This document shows positions 53,770-64,000 of a stretch of DNA of 64,000 nucleotides, piece by piece. The position numbers and the translations under genes are program-made. The notes beneath the pieces are model-generated. The model was not told where the DNA came from, did no database searches, and was given only the letters and a program-made list of their open reading frames with translations. How positions within the stretch are numbered: the first letter of the stretch is position 1; every line of letters begins with the position of its first letter. The stretch is from NCBI RefSeq assembly GCF_001889605.1, contig NZ_CP018171.1, positions 1,178,001-1,242,000 of the forward strand, given 5' to 3'. Source of the stretch: Aquibium oceanicum (GTDB lineage: Bacteria > Pseudomonadota > Alphaproteobacteria > Rhizobiales > Rhizobiaceae).

Positions 53770-54957
53770 TCAGGGCTTGGCGTCGCGGGAAAACAGATAG
53801 ATCGCGAGTGCGGCGGCGAGCGTTGCGGCGTAAAAGACGAAGAGCGCCTGGTAGCCAGCGGCCGAATCTGCCGCATCCGTCGCGGCGGTCACGACGCCGC
53901 CGGTCGCGAACTGCATGACGCCGACCCCGCCGATGGAGAAGAAGTTCATCAGCGTTACCCCGCGCCCGATGAGATGCGGCGGCAGGAACCCGCGCGCGTG
54001 CGCCATCAGCATTCCATAGCTCGATCCGCTGACGCCGATCACCACGAACAGGACGGTGACGGCGAACAGGCTGCCGACCGGGTTTAACGCCAGGTAGGAG
54101 ACCGTGGCGACGCTGACGGCATTGCCGATGACGACCACCCATTTGCGCGTGCCGAACACGGTGTCGAGCGGCCCGTAAAGGAAACTGCCGGCGACCATGG
54201 CGAGTGCCATGTAGAGCGTCGTCTGGCCGATCGCGAGGGCATCGGCACCGTAGACGTCAAAGAGGTAGGGGCCGGCCCACAGGCCGCGAATGCCGGCGGC
54301 CGGCGCGTAGTTGAGCGCGGTGAGCGGGATGATGAGCCACAGCACCTTCATCCGCAGCAGTTCGCCGAAACCGGCGAAGCCAGAGTTCCGGCCATCCGTT
54401 ACAGTCTCGCGTTCCGGATCGCGCACGAGGGCGACGAGGGCCAGCGCGGACAGGAGCGTCGCGACGCCGAGCCCGGCCATCACGCCGCGCCAGCCGAAGC
54501 TTTCCACCGCAGCCGCGAAGGGTGCCGCGCCAGAGACGTTTCCGAGCGAGCCGAGCGCCACGAACCAGCTCGTCAACACGGCGAAGCGCGCCGGGCGGAA
54601 GGTCTTGGCGAAGATGAAGAGCGAGGCCATCAGCACCGGCGCGCAGCCGGCGCCGATCAGGGTCATGGCGAAGGTGATCATGGCGGGCGTCTTCGCGGCT
54701 GCGAAGAGGAGGGCACCGCCTCCGCCGCCCGCAGCCAGCAGGACCGCCGCCGTCCGGCGCGGGCCGAAACGGTCAAGCGAGACCCCGACGGCGAACTGCA
54801 TGAGGGCAAAGGCGATGAACCAGGCGCCGGACGCGAAGGAGAGCTGCGCCTTCGTCGCGCCGAGATCGGCCTCCAGCGCAGGCGTCAGCACCGCCAGGAA
54901 CGAGCGGTAGAACTGCGACAGGAAATAGGCGAGGGCGAGCGCCGCTATGCCGGCCAT
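53770..54957 (-). CDS. MFS transporter
   Basis: A 395-residue permease with 12 predicted helices. The loop 2-3 motif reads GVSLDRFGPRRTAAVLLAAGG (short: SLDRFGPRRTAA), close to the usual G-x3-D-R-x-G-R-R. Two halves are joined by a charged loop at about 195-210 (DPERETVTDGRN). The substrate is unknown. Two short genes on the same strand lie nearby without overlap. Confidence 0.9.
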   Translation of the reverse strand: MAGIAALALAYFLSQFYRSFLAVLTPALEADLGATKAQLSFASGAWFIAFALMQFAVGVSLDRFGPRRTAAVLLAAGGGGGALLFAAAKTPAMITFAMTLIGAGCAPVLMASLFIFAKTFRPARFAVLTSWFVALGSLGNVSGAAPFAAAVESFGWRGVMAGLGVATLLSALALVALVRDPERETVTDGRNSGFAGFGELLRMKVLWLIIPLTALNYAPAAGIRGLWAGPYLFDVYGADALAIGQTTLYMALAMVAGSFLYGPLDTVFGTRKWVVVIGNAVSVATVSYLALNPVGSLFAVTVLFVVIGVSGSSYGMLMAHARGFLPPHLIGRGVTLMNFFSIGGVGVMQFATGGVVTAATDAADSAAGYQALFVFYAATLAAALAIYLFSRDAKP

Positions 54958-55066
54958 GGGCAGGGGTCCAAAGACAAGGGCGGCGAACCACCGGGGTTCG
55001 CCGCCCTAAGTCATGCCGACGGATCAGGCAATCGCCCAACCGATCGGCGCATGTGGACCAGAAAGG

Positions 55067-56461
<1,395 letters not shown>

Positions 56462-56825
56462 AATCGTCTTCTTTCGGCGGATCTTGGGTCCGCACTGGCG
56501 CGCGGCGGGGCGCAACCTGCCGGGCATGGGGTCGGGATGTACGACGAGGCGGCGCGCCCTGGATGGGCTACGGCCGGCTGCGCTGTCGTTCCCGCGAACC
56601 TCATGCCCGCGGGGATCTTTTCACCGCTCGACCGAGTGTTCGGAAAAGGGGAAAACCAGACGCAACCGAGGTCAATTTCTGACGAGCCGGATCGAACCGG
56701 CCCAAGCGCCTGCCGCGCATATGGGGGAAAGGCCCGGAAAAAGCAAGGAGAATGTCGTCGCCCGCGTTCGGCACCGCCGCAGGGCCGTCCCGATCCGGCC
56801 GTTCCGCCCGGCTACCTTAAGCCCG
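56462..56825. other. 364-bp region without a gene, upstream of the helicase
   Basis: It holds no protein-like frame. On the minus strand a TTGACC (rc of 56670-56675) could be a -35 box, but no good -10 follows. It probably holds the helicase leader and promoter, and the end of the AraC gene's transcript. I see nothing else. Confidence 0.4.
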
Positions 56826-57716
56826 TCAGCCGCCGCGGACCGACTTCCTGAAGGCGGACGGCGACATCCGGTAGGCCTGCCTGAACGAGGAGGCGAAACC
56901 CTCCGGGGTCTTGTACCCGGATCTGAGGCCGATGTCGGCGATGCTCAGCGACGAGTTTTCCAGGAGGGATCGCGCCTTCTCCAGCCGGCGCATCGTCACG
57001 AAGCTGTGCGGCGTCGTTCCGAAATGCTGCTTGAAGGCCCGAACGAAGTGGAACTTGCTCAGTTCGGCGACCGCGGCAAGGTCCGACAGCGTGACGGCGC
57101 GATCGAAATTCTCCTCGATGAATTCCACCACGCGGCGCGCCCGGATACCCGAAAGCGCGCCCTGCGCGGCTTCGTTCCACGACGGCACGCGCACTTCCAG
57201 GCGGCCGAGTTCGAGGATGGCCGTCATGGCGAGCAGATCGAGGTAGAGGGCCGAACCCGGACCTTCGTCGGACGCCGCGCCGGCGATCTTGGAAAGCGTC
57301 GCCGCGAGCTTCTGGCTTCGGAAGTAGAGCAGCGGGCGAGCCAGATCCTCGGCTTTCGGCGCGAACCCATCGCCCTCGTCCAGGCTGGAAGCATCGAAGG
57401 TAAGCGCGAGATAGCCGTTCTTCGCACCCTTCAGCGACGTCCAGCCCGTGACCGAGCAGTCGGCCGGCGCATAGGTGATGCGGTTGCGCAGATCGGTGAT
57501 CGTGGACTTGCGGAGGCTCTCGACCTCCGTCTCGCCATCCTGCAGCTGGATCTGGTGAAGCGCGAGGTAGTACCGTTCGCCCGCCCAGCGATAGTCGAAC
57601 GCTCCGAGATCACCGAACTCCATCCGCTCGAGATCGATGGACTTGCCCAGGCTGCGGGTGACGCGGCGTGCCGCGGCCCGGTCCCTCATGGCTACTTCTA
57701 CGTTGCTGGATCCCAC
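56826..57716 (-). CDS. AraC family transcriptional regulator
   Basis: A 296-residue regulator. The N-terminal domain (about 1-180) has no catalytic motif I recognise. The C-terminal double HTH has VTLSDLAAVAELSKFHFVRAFKQHFGTTPHSF (short: LAAVAELSKFHFVRAFKQHF) and LSIADIGLRSGYKTPEGFASSFR, the AraC signature (short: IADIGLRSGYKTPEGFASSF). It is divergent from the HWE kinase at 57864, with a repeat-rich spacer between. Confidence 0.92.
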   Translation of the reverse strand: MGSSNVEVAMRDRAAARRVTRSLGKSIDLERMEFGDLGAFDYRWAGERYYLALHQIQLQDGETEVESLRKSTITDLRNRITYAPADCSVTGWTSLKGAKNGYLALTFDASSLDEGDGFAPKAEDLARPLLYFRSQKLAATLSKIAGAASDEGPGSALYLDLLAMTAILELGRLEVRVPSWNEAAQGALSGIRARRVVEFIEENFDRAVTLSDLAAVAELSKFHFVRAFKQHFGTTPHSFVTMRRLEKARSLLENSSLSIADIGLRSGYKTPEGFASSFRQAYRMSPSAFRKSVRGG

Positions 57717-57774
57717 GAAGTCCCTCTCGGTGTGTCTTTTGACGTATCGGACGGGGTCGCGAGAATATCAAGTT

Positions 57775-57837
57775 CCGCAATTGCACCGAGCTTTTTTTTT
57801 GAATATGTGTCCGCAATCCGGATTTGAAATCCGCAAT
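57775..57837. promoter_or_regulatory. three CCGCAAT repeats and a 13-bp palindrome between araC-type and kinase genes
   Basis: CCGCAAT occurs at 57775-57781, 57811-57817 and 57831-57837. GGATTTGAAATCC (57820-57832) is a perfect 6-1-6 palindrome overlapping the third repeat. A run of nine T lies between the first and second. The spacing (36 and 20 bp) and the place in a divergent spacer fit AraC-type binding. Confidence 0.5.
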
Positions 57838-57863
57838 TTCCTTTATCAGTCTGTTGCTCGGGA

Positions 57864-59546
57864 ATGGCCATCGGAAGGCGCTGGAGACGGGGCAAGCTAG
57901 GCAGGTTTGCCGGTGTGCGGACCTATCTGGTTATCGTGACCCTCGTAACGACCCTGCCACTTGTCATCTACGCGCTGGTCGTCGTGGATCAGCTCAGGTC
58001 GAGCGAATATGCCTCTCTGCAGCGACGTACGTCGCGCGAGGCCGCATCCGTGGCGCAGCTCGTCGGCCAGCAGCTTCGCGACATGACCACGACGCTGAAG
58101 GTCCTGGGCACAGCGCCGGAACTGGAGGCGGCCGATTTCGCGGAGTTTCACGCCCGCGGAACGGAGGCGCTGTCCGAAAGCAACTGGTTCCTGATCGTGG
58201 CGGATGCTGCGGGACGGCAACTTCTCAACACGCGCGTGCCTTTCGGAACCCCGCTCGCGACTGTTTCCGACGTCGCGACGCTGCGTGCCGTCCTGGAGAC
58301 TTCCACGGCGAGAGTCTCCGACGTCTTTTTCGGAAAGACGAGCGGCACCTGGGTCTACAACGTGATGCTCCGTGTTCCGGGTCCACAAAGCCGCCCGCTG
58401 GCGCTGATCCTGACACAGAACGTGACGGTGCTCGAAAGCTCGCTCGGCAAGCGGCCGCTGCCGGACGAATGGCATTTCGCGCTTCTGGACGGGAGGAACG
58501 CCGTCGTGGTCTCCTCGAACGGCCTGGAGTCCGGTGCGCCCTTCTCGGAGCCGCTGCTCGCCCAGGTCGCGGCCGAAGACCTCGGTCCCGAGCGCGCGAG
58601 GGATACGGAGGTCCTGCTGGGTTACGCCAAAGTGCCGGGCACAGACTGGCAGGCCATCATCTGGGGGCCGAGATCGTCGGCCGCCGGACAGATTTCCGAC
58701 AGCATGCGCAACCTGATCCTCGGCGGGACGGCGTTCTTCCTCATGTCGCTGCTGTGCGGTCTCTTCCTCGGCAGGCGGCTCCAGCAGTCCATCGCCGGGA
58801 TCGCCCAGCGGGCCGAAAGGATGGGCCGGGGAGAGATCGTCTCTCCGCTCGACAGCGGATTCCGGGAGATCGACGGGGTCTCGGTGGCCCTGTCGGAGGC
58901 CTCCTTCGACAGGAGCCAGGCGGAGGATCGGGTCCAGACCGTTCTGGGCGAACTCTCGCATCGCACGAAGAACGTCATCCTGATCGTCCAGGCGCTGATG
59001 ACGCAGACGTTGCGCCAGACCGACGATCTCGCCAGCTTCAGGACGGCGATGACGGGACGGCTGACTGCGCTGGCCCGATCGCTCGATCTGCTGACATCGC
59101 GGAACTGGGGCGACGCATCGCTGATCGAACTCATCCGGGCGCAGCTCGACGTCTTCGGCATCGATGCGGATCGCGTCGAACTCGACGGCGAGAACTTCGA
59201 GATTAGATCGGGCGCGGTGAAGGATTTCGGGATGATGCTGCACGAGATGGCGACCAACGCCACGAAATACGGGGCGCTCTCGGTACCGGAAGGCCGCTTG
59301 CGAATTCGATGGTCGGGGGAGGCTGCCGCCGACCTGTTGCACTTCGTGTGGGAGGAGAGGGGAGGCCCTTCGGTCAGCGAGCCCGATGCCCTCGGCTTCG
59401 GAAGCCGCCTGATGCAGGCGACGGCTGGAAGCCTGAACGGAACGGCGCGCTGCTCGTACGATCCCGATGGCGTGCGCTGGATCCTCGAACTGCCGCTGGC
59501 GAGGATTCGCGGCGGCCAAAGCGCCGGGCCTTCCGGAGCCGCCTGA
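57864..59546 (+). CDS. membrane sensor kinase of the HWE/HisKA_2 family
   Basis: A 560-residue sensor. An N-terminal helix (about 20-42), a periplasmic dCache-like domain (about 45-285) and a second helix (about 288-310) are followed by HAMP, the phospho-acceptor region LGELSHRTKNVILIVQAL and an ATPase domain with LHEMATNATKYGAL and GFGSRLMQ. The histidine is in SHRTKN. It senses an extracytoplasmic signal and phosphorylates an unknown receiver. It is divergent from the AraC-type regulator. Confidence 0.93.
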   Translation: MAIGRRWRRGKLGRFAGVRTYLVIVTLVTTLPLVIYALVVVDQLRSSEYASLQRRTSREAASVAQLVGQQLRDMTTTLKVLGTAPELEAADFAEFHARGTEALSESNWFLIVADAAGRQLLNTRVPFGTPLATVSDVATLRAVLETSTARVSDVFFGKTSGTWVYNVMLRVPGPQSRPLALILTQNVTVLESSLGKRPLPDEWHFALLDGRNAVVVSSNGLESGAPFSEPLLAQVAAEDLGPERARDTEVLLGYAKVPGTDWQAIIWGPRSSAAGQISDSMRNLILGGTAFFLMSLLCGLFLGRRLQQSIAGIAQRAERMGRGEIVSPLDSGFREIDGVSVALSEASFDRSQAEDRVQTVLGELSHRTKNVILIVQALMTQTLRQTDDLASFRTAMTGRLTALARSLDLLTSRNWGDASLIELIRAQLDVFGIDADRVELDGENFEIRSGAVKDFGMMLHEMATNATKYGALSVPEGRLRIRWSGEAAADLLHFVWEERGGPSVSEPDALGFGSRLMQATAGSLNGTARCSYDPDGVRWILELPLARIRGGQSAGPSGAA

Positions 59547-59584
59547 AATCGCAGGCTCGTGAGGCCGTCTTCCGTTGCGTACCG

Positions 59585-60859
59585 TCAGATGATCAGGCCG
59601 GCCAGCACTTCGTTTTCCGTGATGTCCTGATAGGACCAGCCCGCATCGCGGAACTGCCGATCGAGGCGGACGAAGTTCTTCGCGTCCTTCGTCTCGAGCC
59701 CGATCAGCACGGAGCCGAAATTGCGGGCGGACTTCTTCAGGTACTCGAACCGGACGATGTCGTCGTCGGGACCGAGCAGGTCGAGGAAGTCGCGCAGGGC
59801 ACCCGGCCGCTGCGGAAAGCGGAACACGAAGTACTTCTTCAGCCCCTCGAAGCGTAGAGCGCGCTCCTTCACGTCCGGCAGGCGCTCGAAGTCGAAATTG
59901 CCGCCGGACACGACGAGCACGATCGTCTTCCCCTTGAGTTCCTTGCGCGGGAACTCCTTCAGCGCGTCGATGGCAAGCGCTCCGGCGGGTTCGAGGACGA
60001 CGCCCTCCACGTTCAGCATCTCGATCATGGTGGCGCAGAGCCTGTTCTCCGGCACCAGGAGCACGTCGTCTGGCCCGAACCGCTTCAGATGGCGGAACGG
60101 CTCGCTGCCGATTTCGGCGACCGCCGCGCCGTCGACGAAATTGTCCACCCTGGCGAGCTTCAGCCGCTTTCCTTCCTCCAGGCTGCGCTTGAGGCTGGGC
60201 GCGCCGGCCGGTTCGGCGAAGACGAAGCGTGTCTTCCAGCCGAGCTCCGCCAGATAGCGCGTGACGCCTGCCGAAAGACCGCCGCCGCCCACCGGCAGGA
60301 TCATCATGTCCGGCACCTCACCCTCAGGCATCTGCGCGGCGATTTCGTGCGCCACGGTGGCCTGACCTTCGATGATATCGCCGTGGTCGAACGGCGGCAC
60401 CATCAGGGCACCCGTCGCCTTTGCATGCTCGATCGCGGCGCCAAGGCAGGCGTCGAAGAAGTCGCCGGTCAGGCGGATCTCCACGAATTTTCCGCCGAAG
60501 ACGACGGTCTTGTCGATCTTCTGCTGCGGCGTGGTGACCGGCATGAAGATCACGCCTTTCTTGCCGAGATGCCGGCAAGCGAATGCGAAACCCTGCGCAT
60601 GGTTGCCGGCGGAGGCGCAGACGAAGCCGGCGGCGGGCTCGCGCTGCGACAACGCCTTGCGGAAGAAGGTGTAGGCGCCGCGGATCTTGTAGGAGCGGAC
60701 GGGCGACAGGTCCTCGCGCTTCAGGAAGATTCTCGCGCCGTACTTCTTTGAAAGATGGTCGTTGAGTTGCAGCGGGGTTTCGGGAAAGAGGTCGCGCAAC
60801 GCGGTCGCGGCTTCGTCCACGCGGGCGCAAAACCCGTCCTGTCTGCCTGTGTCGGACAT
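59585..60859 (-). CDS. ilvA: threonine ammonia-lyase (biosynthetic type, with ACT-like domain)
   Basis: A 424-residue PLP enzyme of fold type II. The PLP lysine lies in SYKIRGAYTFFRKAL, the phosphate-binding loop is GGGGLSAG, and CASAGNHAQGFA is typical of the family. A single ACT-like regulatory domain ends the protein (about 330-424, FRFPQRPGALRDFLDLLG). It converts L-threonine to 2-oxobutanoate in isoleucine synthesis. The start ATG 60859 begins the usual short lead. Confidence 0.94.
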   Translation of the reverse strand: MSDTGRQDGFCARVDEAATALRDLFPETPLQLNDHLSKKYGARIFLKREDLSPVRSYKIRGAYTFFRKALSQREPAAGFVCASAGNHAQGFAFACRHLGKKGVIFMPVTTPQQKIDKTVVFGGKFVEIRLTGDFFDACLGAAIEHAKATGALMVPPFDHGDIIEGQATVAHEIAAQMPEGEVPDMMILPVGGGGLSAGVTRYLAELGWKTRFVFAEPAGAPSLKRSLEEGKRLKLARVDNFVDGAAVAEIGSEPFRHLKRFGPDDVLLVPENRLCATMIEMLNVEGVVLEPAGALAIDALKEFPRKELKGKTIVLVVSGGNFDFERLPDVKERALRFEGLKKYFVFRFPQRPGALRDFLDLLGPDDDIVRFEYLKKSARNFGSVLIGLETKDAKNFVRLDRQFRDAGWSYQDITENEVLAGLII

Positions 60860-60991
60860 GTCGTCCTCCCGTGCCGCTGCCTTTGGTCGTCGCGGGCTAT
60901 TGCATAAACGACAGTCTCTCGCCACTCTCGCGCGAAGCGGCCCGCGGGGGACGGGTCCGCCACACTGGAAAGACCGGGGGGCTTCCTCTTC

Positions 60992-62449
60992 GTGCAGAGC
61001 TTCGCCGTCCGGGCCGCGATCCACATAGCCGCGATCTTCGGCATCTACCTGTCGCTCGCGATGCTGATCCCGGCCTTCGCCGACCTGTACTACGGCAACA
61101 ACGACTGGCGCGTCTTCGCGCTTTCGGCCTTCTTCACCGGCGGGCTGTCGCTCGCCGTCGCGCTGGCGACCCAAGGGCGGCCGCCGGTGGTGTCGTCCCG
61201 CTTCGCCTTCCTCCTGGTGAACCTGTTGTGGTTCACCACGGCGGCGGCGGGCACCATCCCGTTTCTCGCGTCGTCCATCGACATGAAACTCTCCGACGCG
61301 GTCTTCGAATCGGTGTCGGCAGTGACCACGACCGGAAGTACCGTTCTCGTCGGCCTCGACGGCATGGCGCCCGGAATGCTCTTGTGGCGATCGATCCTGC
61401 AATGGATGGGCGGCCTCGGCGTGATCGCGCTCGGCCTCTTCATCCTGCCGTTCCTGAACGTCGGCGGCGTCTCCTATTTCAAGATCGAATCGACCGACAT
61501 CGAGGACCGGCCGTTCGAGCGGCTCTCGACCTTTACCATCAGCCTGATGGCTATCTACTGCCTGCTCACGCTCGCCTGCGGCATCGCCTACGCGGCGGCC
61601 GGCATGACCGGCTTCGACGCGCTCAACCACGCGCTCACCACCATCTCGACGGCGGGATTTTCCACCCACGACGATTCCTTCGGCCATTTCCGCGACAATC
61701 TGGCGATCCTGTGGGTCTCCATCATCTTCATGTTCATCGGCGGCCTGCCGTTCTCCATCCTCATCTTGCTGACGGTGAGGGGACGGCTGGATGCGCTGCG
61801 GGACCCGCAGATCCGGGCGTTCGCTGGCTATACGGCGTCGTTCGCCGTCCTCATGACGATCTACCTGCGGCTGACAAGCGACGTTCCCTTCCTGGAGGCG
61901 CTGACGCACGCGACGTTCAACTTCGTCTCGCTGGTGACGACGACGGGGTTTTCCACGCACGACTACGCGGCGTGGGGCCCGTTCGCCGTGGCGCTCGCCT
62001 TCATCGCCACCTTCCCCGGAGGATGCTCGGGCTCGACCACCGGCGGCATCAAGGCCTACCGGTTCATCATCCTCTTCGAACTGATGGCGAACGGTTTGCG
62101 AAAGCTTGTCTATCCGAACTCGGTCCAGCCGGTGCGCTATGGCGACAGGCCGGTGGACGAGGACATGCAGCGCGCCGTGGTGCTGTTCATCGCCTCCTTC
62201 TTTGTCCTGTGGGGCTTGTCGATCCTGCTGCTCGCCTCAACGGGTCTCGACCTCGTCACCGCCATGACCGGGTCGCTGACGGCGCTGACCAACGTCGGTC
62301 CGGGGCTGGGCGATTTCATCGGCCCCAAGGGCAGCTTCGCCGATGTCCCCGATTTCGCCAAATGGGTGCTGTCGCTGGCGATGCTGTTCGGGCGGCTGGA
62401 GATCCTCGCGGTCCTCGTGATCTTCACCCCCGTCTTCTGGCGGAGGTAG
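60992..62449 (+). CDS. trkH: Trk-type potassium uptake membrane subunit (first copy)
   Basis: A 485-residue TrkH. Four pore loops are visible: TTTGSTVL, STAGFST, TTTGFST and NVGPGLG. Other family marks are GGLGVIALGLFILP and FPGGCSGSTTGGIKAYR. It imports K+ together with the TrkA NAD-binding subunit, which is not in the window. The GTG start (60992) has no strong ribosome site. A second, similar copy starts 126 bp after its stop on the same strand. Confidence 0.94.
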   Translation: MQSFAVRAAIHIAAIFGIYLSLAMLIPAFADLYYGNNDWRVFALSAFFTGGLSLAVALATQGRPPVVSSRFAFLLVNLLWFTTAAAGTIPFLASSIDMKLSDAVFESVSAVTTTGSTVLVGLDGMAPGMLLWRSILQWMGGLGVIALGLFILPFLNVGGVSYFKIESTDIEDRPFERLSTFTISLMAIYCLLTLACGIAYAAAGMTGFDALNHALTTISTAGFSTHDDSFGHFRDNLAILWVSIIFMFIGGLPFSILILLTVRGRLDALRDPQIRAFAGYTASFAVLMTIYLRLTSDVPFLEALTHATFNFVSLVTTTGFSTHDYAAWGPFAVALAFIATFPGGCSGSTTGGIKAYRFIILFELMANGLRKLVYPNSVQPVRYGDRPVDEDMQRAVVLFIASFFVLWGLSILLLASTGLDLVTAMTGSLTALTNVGPGLGDFIGPKGSFADVPDFAKWVLSLAMLFGRLEILAVLVIFTPVFWRR

Positions 62450-62574
62450 GCAGCGCCCATCCGTCTCCTGTTGCGCCGCAGCGACAGCTCCGGTAAATCG
62501 GCTCGCCTGCCGTCGGAAACCGGAGGCGGCGCCGGGCGAACTGTCGGCCGAGGCGTCCAGGAGATGACCTTCCC

Positions 62575-64000
62575 TTGAACAGCCACGCGCTCCGTGCCGC
62601 GATCCACGTTTCGGCGATTCTGGGTATCTACCTGGCGCTGGCGATGCTGGTGCCGGCCTTCGTCGATTTCTACTACGGCAACAACGACTGGCGCGTCTTT
62701 GCGCTGTCGGCCTTCTTCACCGGCGGGCTGTCACTGGCGGTGGCACTGGCGACGCAAGGGCGGCCTCCCGCCGCCACCTCGCGCTTCGCCTTCCTGATCG
62801 TCAACCTGCTCTGGGCGACCATGGCGGTCGCGGGCGCCATCCCGTTCCTGGCGTCCTCCCTGGCGATGGACGTTACCGACGCGGTGTTTGAATCCGTCTC
62901 CGGAATAACCACCACCGGGTCCACCGTCATCGTGGGGCTCGACGCGCTACCGCCCGGGCTGCTGATCTGGCGCTCGATCCTGCAATGGGCTGGTGGGCTC
63001 GGCGTCATCGTGCTGGGCCTCTTCATCCTGCCCTACCTCAACATCGGCGGCGTTTCCTACTTCAAGATCGAATCGAGCGACATCGAGGACCGTCCGTTCG
63101 AACGCCTGTCGGTCTTCGCGACCAGCATTCTCGGGGTCTATTCCGCGCTGACGATGGCCTGCGCGATCGCCTATGCCGCGGCCGGCATGAGCGGGTTCGA
63201 CGCCATCAACCACGCCCTGACCACGCTCTCGACTGGCGGCTACTCCACCCACGACGCCTCGATGGGCTTCTACGGCGACAACCTGCCGCTCCTGTGGATC
63301 TCGTCGCTCTTCATGTTCATCGGCGGTCTGCCCTTTTCGATCCTCGTCCTGCTTGCCGTCCGCGGCCGGGTCGACGCGGCCCGCGATCCGCAGATCAGGG
63401 TGTTCGCGGGCTACGTCTTCGCCTTCGGCTTCGCGGTGGCGCTCTACCTGCGGCTCACCACCGACGTTCCGTTCTCCGAAGCCTTTGCGCATTCCATGTT
63501 CAACATCGTTTCCCTGATCACCACGACCGGCTATGCGAGCCAGGATTATTCGCTCTGGGGCGCCTTCGCCGTCGCCTGCGCCTTCCTCGCAACCTTCCTC
63601 GGCGGATGTTCCGGATCCACGGCGGGCGGCATCAAGGCCTATCGGTTCATCGTGCTGTTCGAACTCATGGCCAACGGCCTTCGCCGTCTCGTCTATCCGA
63701 GTTCGGTCCAGACGGTTCGCTACGGCGACCGCGTCGTGGACGACGACATGCAGCGGGCCACGGTGCTCTTCATCGCCTCCTTCTTCGTGCTGTGGGGCAT
63801 CGGAACGGTGCTGCTGGCGGCGACCGGCCTCGATTTCATGACCTCCATGACCGGTTCCCTCACGGCGCTGACGAATGTCGGTCCGGGCCTCGGCGACGTC
63901 ATCGGTCCAGCGGGCAACTTCGCGCCGCTTCCAGACCTCGCGAAGTGGGTCCTCGCGCTCGCAATGCTGCTCGGCCGGCTGGAAATCCTGACCGTGCTGG
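62575..64000 (+). CDS. trkH: Trk-type potassium uptake membrane subunit (second copy, cut by window end)
   Basis: A TrkH close to the first copy, running off the right edge (about 475 residues visible). Pore motifs: TTTGSTVIVG, STGGYST, TTTGYAS, NVGPGLG. The first two filter-flanking loops are nearly unchanged, while the third and second differ (GYST and GYAS versus GFST), so affinity or ion choice may differ. The start is taken as TTG 62575 behind AGGAG (62559-62563); the next ATG at 62564 is out of frame. Confidence 0.9.
   Translation, partial: MNSHALRAAIHVSAILGIYLALAMLVPAFVDFYYGNNDWRVFALSAFFTGGLSLAVALATQGRPPAATSRFAFLIVNLLWATMAVAGAIPFLASSLAMDVTDAVFESVSGITTTGSTVIVGLDALPPGLLIWRSILQWAGGLGVIVLGLFILPYLNIGGVSYFKIESSDIEDRPFERLSVFATSILGVYSALTMACAIAYAAAGMSGFDAINHALTTLSTGGYSTHDASMGFYGDNLPLLWISSLFMFIGGLPFSILVLLAVRGRVDAARDPQIRVFAGYVFAFGFAVALYLRLTTDVPFSEAFAHSMFNIVSLITTTGYASQDYSLWGAFAVACAFLATFLGGCSGSTAGGIKAYRFIVLFELMANGLRRLVYPSSVQTVRYGDRVVDDDMQRATVLFIASFFVLWGIGTVLLAATGLDFMTSMTGSLTALTNVGPGLGDVIGPAGNFAPLPDLAKWVLALAMLLGRLEILTVL

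Overview
The window (64 kb, high GC, mostly tightly packed and partly overlapping genes) looks like chromosome from an alphaproteobacterium of the Hyphomicrobiales (Rhizobiales), most like the Phyllobacteriaceae/Mesorhizobium group. Pointers are the gyrB, tig, rsmI-yraN, sqdB, HWE-kinase, TRAP-transporter and ECF sigma-ChrR sequences. This placement rests on protein resemblance only; no rRNA gene is present. No insertion sequence, prophage, CRISPR array or replication origin was seen.

Layout. 1-5348: end of the urease structural genes (ureC, cut by the window edge) and accessory genes ureE, ureF and ureG, interleaved with two DUF29 genes, a small monooxygenase, a GST, a YrhK-type membrane protein and an odd 512-bp insert between ureF and ureG. 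5598-11021: a membrane methyltransferase, a class V aminotransferase with a class II aldolase, a voltage-gated-type K+ channel, and an isolated nucleotidyltransferase-fold gene preceded by two near-identical 32-nt hairpins. 11198-25447: gyrB, a cytochrome P450, a GMC oxidoreductase, a Tat-exported cyclase, yraN/rsmI, selO, sqdB (sulfolipid synthesis), a phosphoesterase, and a response regulator with a PAS/GAF HWE kinase. 25585-34843: a catabolic island (DctPQM TRAP transporter, D-amino-acid dehydrogenase, ThDP enzyme, Asp/Glu-type racemase, FCD/GntR regulator, TauE-like and SBF-like permeases). 34999-37694: four overlapping phospholipid-synthesis genes.

37722-45955 is the most interesting part. 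A zinc anti-sigma factor (ChrR) and its ECF sigma factor (RpoE) sit between divergent operons: flavin oxidoreductase, DUF1365 and CFA synthase on one side, DUF1295 on the other, then DUF2177 and DNA photolyase. Three promoters of the form TGATCC-N18-TA(A/G) can be read directly: two back to back at rpoE and one at the photolyase. This matches the singlet-oxygen (RpoE-ChrR) regulon known from Rhodobacter sphaeroides. Directly next to the photolyase, on the same strand, lies a DUF1127 gene followed by six hairpins, each with the loop ACCUCCUCCC, arranged as two tandem three-hairpin modules and ended by an intrinsic terminator. This is the hallmark of the CcsR/'cuckoo' family of stress small RNAs that carry an anti-Shine-Dalgarno motif.

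46211-64000: DUF2157/GDYXXLXY membrane genes, tRNA-Leu(UAG), trigger factor, an IscA-type protein, a GFA enzyme, a PiT phosphate transporter, a Nudix hydrolase, xanthine phosphoribosyltransferase, an MFS permease, a DEAD-box helicase, a divergent AraC regulator/HWE kinase pair, threonine ammonia-lyase and two tandem trkH genes (the second cut by the window edge).
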